A stretch of 6,987 nt of DNA from the NCBI GenBank assembly GCA_014729935.1, contig WJJB01000051.1, positions 1 to 6,987 on the forward strand. Reading direction: 5' to 3'. The position numbers were made by a program, and so were the translations under genes. The stretch is from Candidatus Bathyarchaeota archaeon (GTDB lineage Archaea > Asgardarchaeota > Lokiarchaeia > Sigyniarchaeales > Sigyniarchaeaceae). Below, in pieces: positions 6,225 to 6,987 of the stretch. How positions within the stretch are numbered: the first letter of the stretch is position 1; each line of letters begins with the position of its first letter. The notes under the pieces are model-generated. The model was not told the DNA's origin, made no database searches, and saw nothing but the letters and a program-made list of their open reading frames with translations.

Positions 6225-6839
6225 TCATTTCTCTCCAAGGAAAAACAAGCCCGCGAAGAGAATGTAGAGGTTGATACTGATCCAAACCATCGATATTAAA
6301 GCACGTTCCACTGTTGCAGGGGATCCCAAGGCAGTCACGATGAGATCGACAAGTGTATAGAAATCGTAGGGGGAAATCATGGCGAAGGCAAGCATGGCTG
6401 CAAAAATGATGGCGAGAATTACCAATTCGATCCTACTCCATTCTTCACGCCGGCCGTGAATGAAATAGATCACCATTGCAGCAACAGGAAGAAAAACCAA
6501 TCCCATGCCTATTTCAGGTGGAATGGCATCCATGAATCCAAGATCGTGAATCAACTTGTAAATCAACTCGAAAGCAACGTTTCCCATCCAAAGCATCGTA
6601 GCCAAGGAGAGAAATTTCTCCCCTTCACTGGAGAAACTCACCAAGATCAGGATCAAGGCGAGCAGGTGTAATCCTGCCACGCCATAAAACAGCACATCAG
6701 CCGCGGGGCCCCATATCTCGGTTGGCACGAAAAATCTCAAGATGGTGATGGTAATACTTCTAACAGCCACGAGGATGAATGTGCCAACAAGCAGGAACCC
6801 GCCCACCCGCTGCCAAGGACTTGTCGATAACTCGGTCAT
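6225..6839 (-). CDS. Six-helix integral membrane protein of unknown function
   Basis: 204 residues from the ATG at 6839, which has GGTGA 4 bases upstream. The frame stays open further upstream to a TTG at 6959, but that 40-residue extension is polar and lacks a ribosome site. Hydrophobic helices lie at about 13-36, 48-69, 77-96, 110-128, 136-155 and 179-201, with short loops. A charged loop HGRREEW (128-134) separates helices four and five and is probably cytoplasmic. No catalytic motif or family signature is recognised. The overall look is of the DUF-type small polytopic proteins common in archaea. It is first in a leftward operon, followed by the 28-codon frame and the hydrolase fragment. 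Confidence 0.8.
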   Translation of the reverse strand: MTELSTSPWQRVGGFLLVGTFILVAVRSITITILRFFVPTEIWGPAADVLFYGVAGLHLLALILILVSFSSEGEKFLSLATMLWMGNVAFELIYKLIHDLGFMDAIPPEIGMGLVFLPVAAMVIYFIHGRREEWSRIELVILAIIFAAMLAFAMISPYDFYTLVDLIVTALGSPATVERALISMVWISINLYILFAGLFFLGEK

Positions 6840-6843
6840 CGTT

Positions 6844-6848
6844 TCACC
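6844..6848 (-). promoter_or_regulatory. Shine-Dalgarno site GGTGA for the six-helix membrane protein
   Basis: The minus-strand GGTGA is 4 bases from the ATG at 6839 and is the same motif used by the large surface protein. It decides this start over the upstream TTG at 6959. Confidence 0.6.
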
Positions 6849-6962
6849 ATTAACTTTCAGGCTTACCTTTTCAAGCTTTTTGATGAAACTGGAAGATGTA
6901 CATTTCCTTGATGCAGCTTGGTTCTGTAGATGGGTAATTTTTTCAAAGATTATTAGCAACGA

Positions 6963-6974
6963 GATATTTTTTAA
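6963..6974 (-). promoter_or_regulatory. Candidate archaeal TATA box for the leftward operon
   Basis: The minus strand reads TTAAAAAATATC, AT-rich and similar to archaeal TATA boxes, in an otherwise non-coding leader. Transcription would begin about 25 bases downstream, near 6940, leaving a leader of roughly 100 bases before the ATG at 6839. A second AT-rich run (AAAAAATTA, about 6936-6944) is an alternative with a shorter leader. Confidence 0.35.
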
Positions 6975-6987
6975 CTTGATAATGCAC

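Noticed and set aside
6456..6671. 71-residue plus-strand frame on the right side
   Set aside because: It is antisense to the six-helix membrane protein, with Gln/Asn/His-rich composition typical of a complement of hydrophobic codons.

Overview
The window looks like part of an archaeal chromosome of intermediate GC. Four signs point that way: genes joined by 4-base ATGA overlaps; Shine-Dalgarno sites reading GGTGA or GGAGG; a T-rich run instead of a bacterial-style terminator directly after the long operon; and large secreted proteins rich in Asn-X-Ser/Thr sequons, anchored by one C-terminal helix with a zinc-ribbon cytoplasmic tail. An arrestin-like domain and a winged-helix-like tail in the first gene would suit an Asgard or Thermoplasmata-type archaeon, but the lineage cannot be fixed from this window alone.

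Left part (1-5500, + strand): a tightly packed three-gene operon. Gene 1 is cut by the window's left edge. It encodes an apparently cytoplasmic arrestin-like beta-sandwich, a long Pro/Ser/Thr-rich linker, a strongly basic helix, about four membrane helices and a winged-helix-like C-terminus. Gene 2 is a secreted, C-terminally anchored beta-rich protein that resembles a PPC domain. Gene 3 is a 954-residue surface protein: signal peptide, unknown N-terminal domain, PPC domain, five Ig/FN3-like repeats of exactly 102 residues each, one membrane helix and a cytoplasmic tail with four CxxC pairs. Together they look like a cell-surface module with two exposed proteins and a membrane partner carrying an adaptor-like domain inside the cell. 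That joint role is inference.

Middle (5501-5870): a T-rich putative terminator, a small hairpin with a GUAA loop, and an internal fragment of a group II intron reverse transcriptase with the FRYADD active-site motif. The fragment has no intact ends and looks like a dead remnant.

Right part (5828-6987, - strand, converging on the first operon): a second small operon reading leftward. It holds a six-helix membrane protein, a 28-codon single-helix microprotein that I found in the gap, and an alpha/beta hydrolase that keeps only its first ~80 residues because it runs into the reverse-transcriptase fragment. A candidate TATA box lies at the far right edge.
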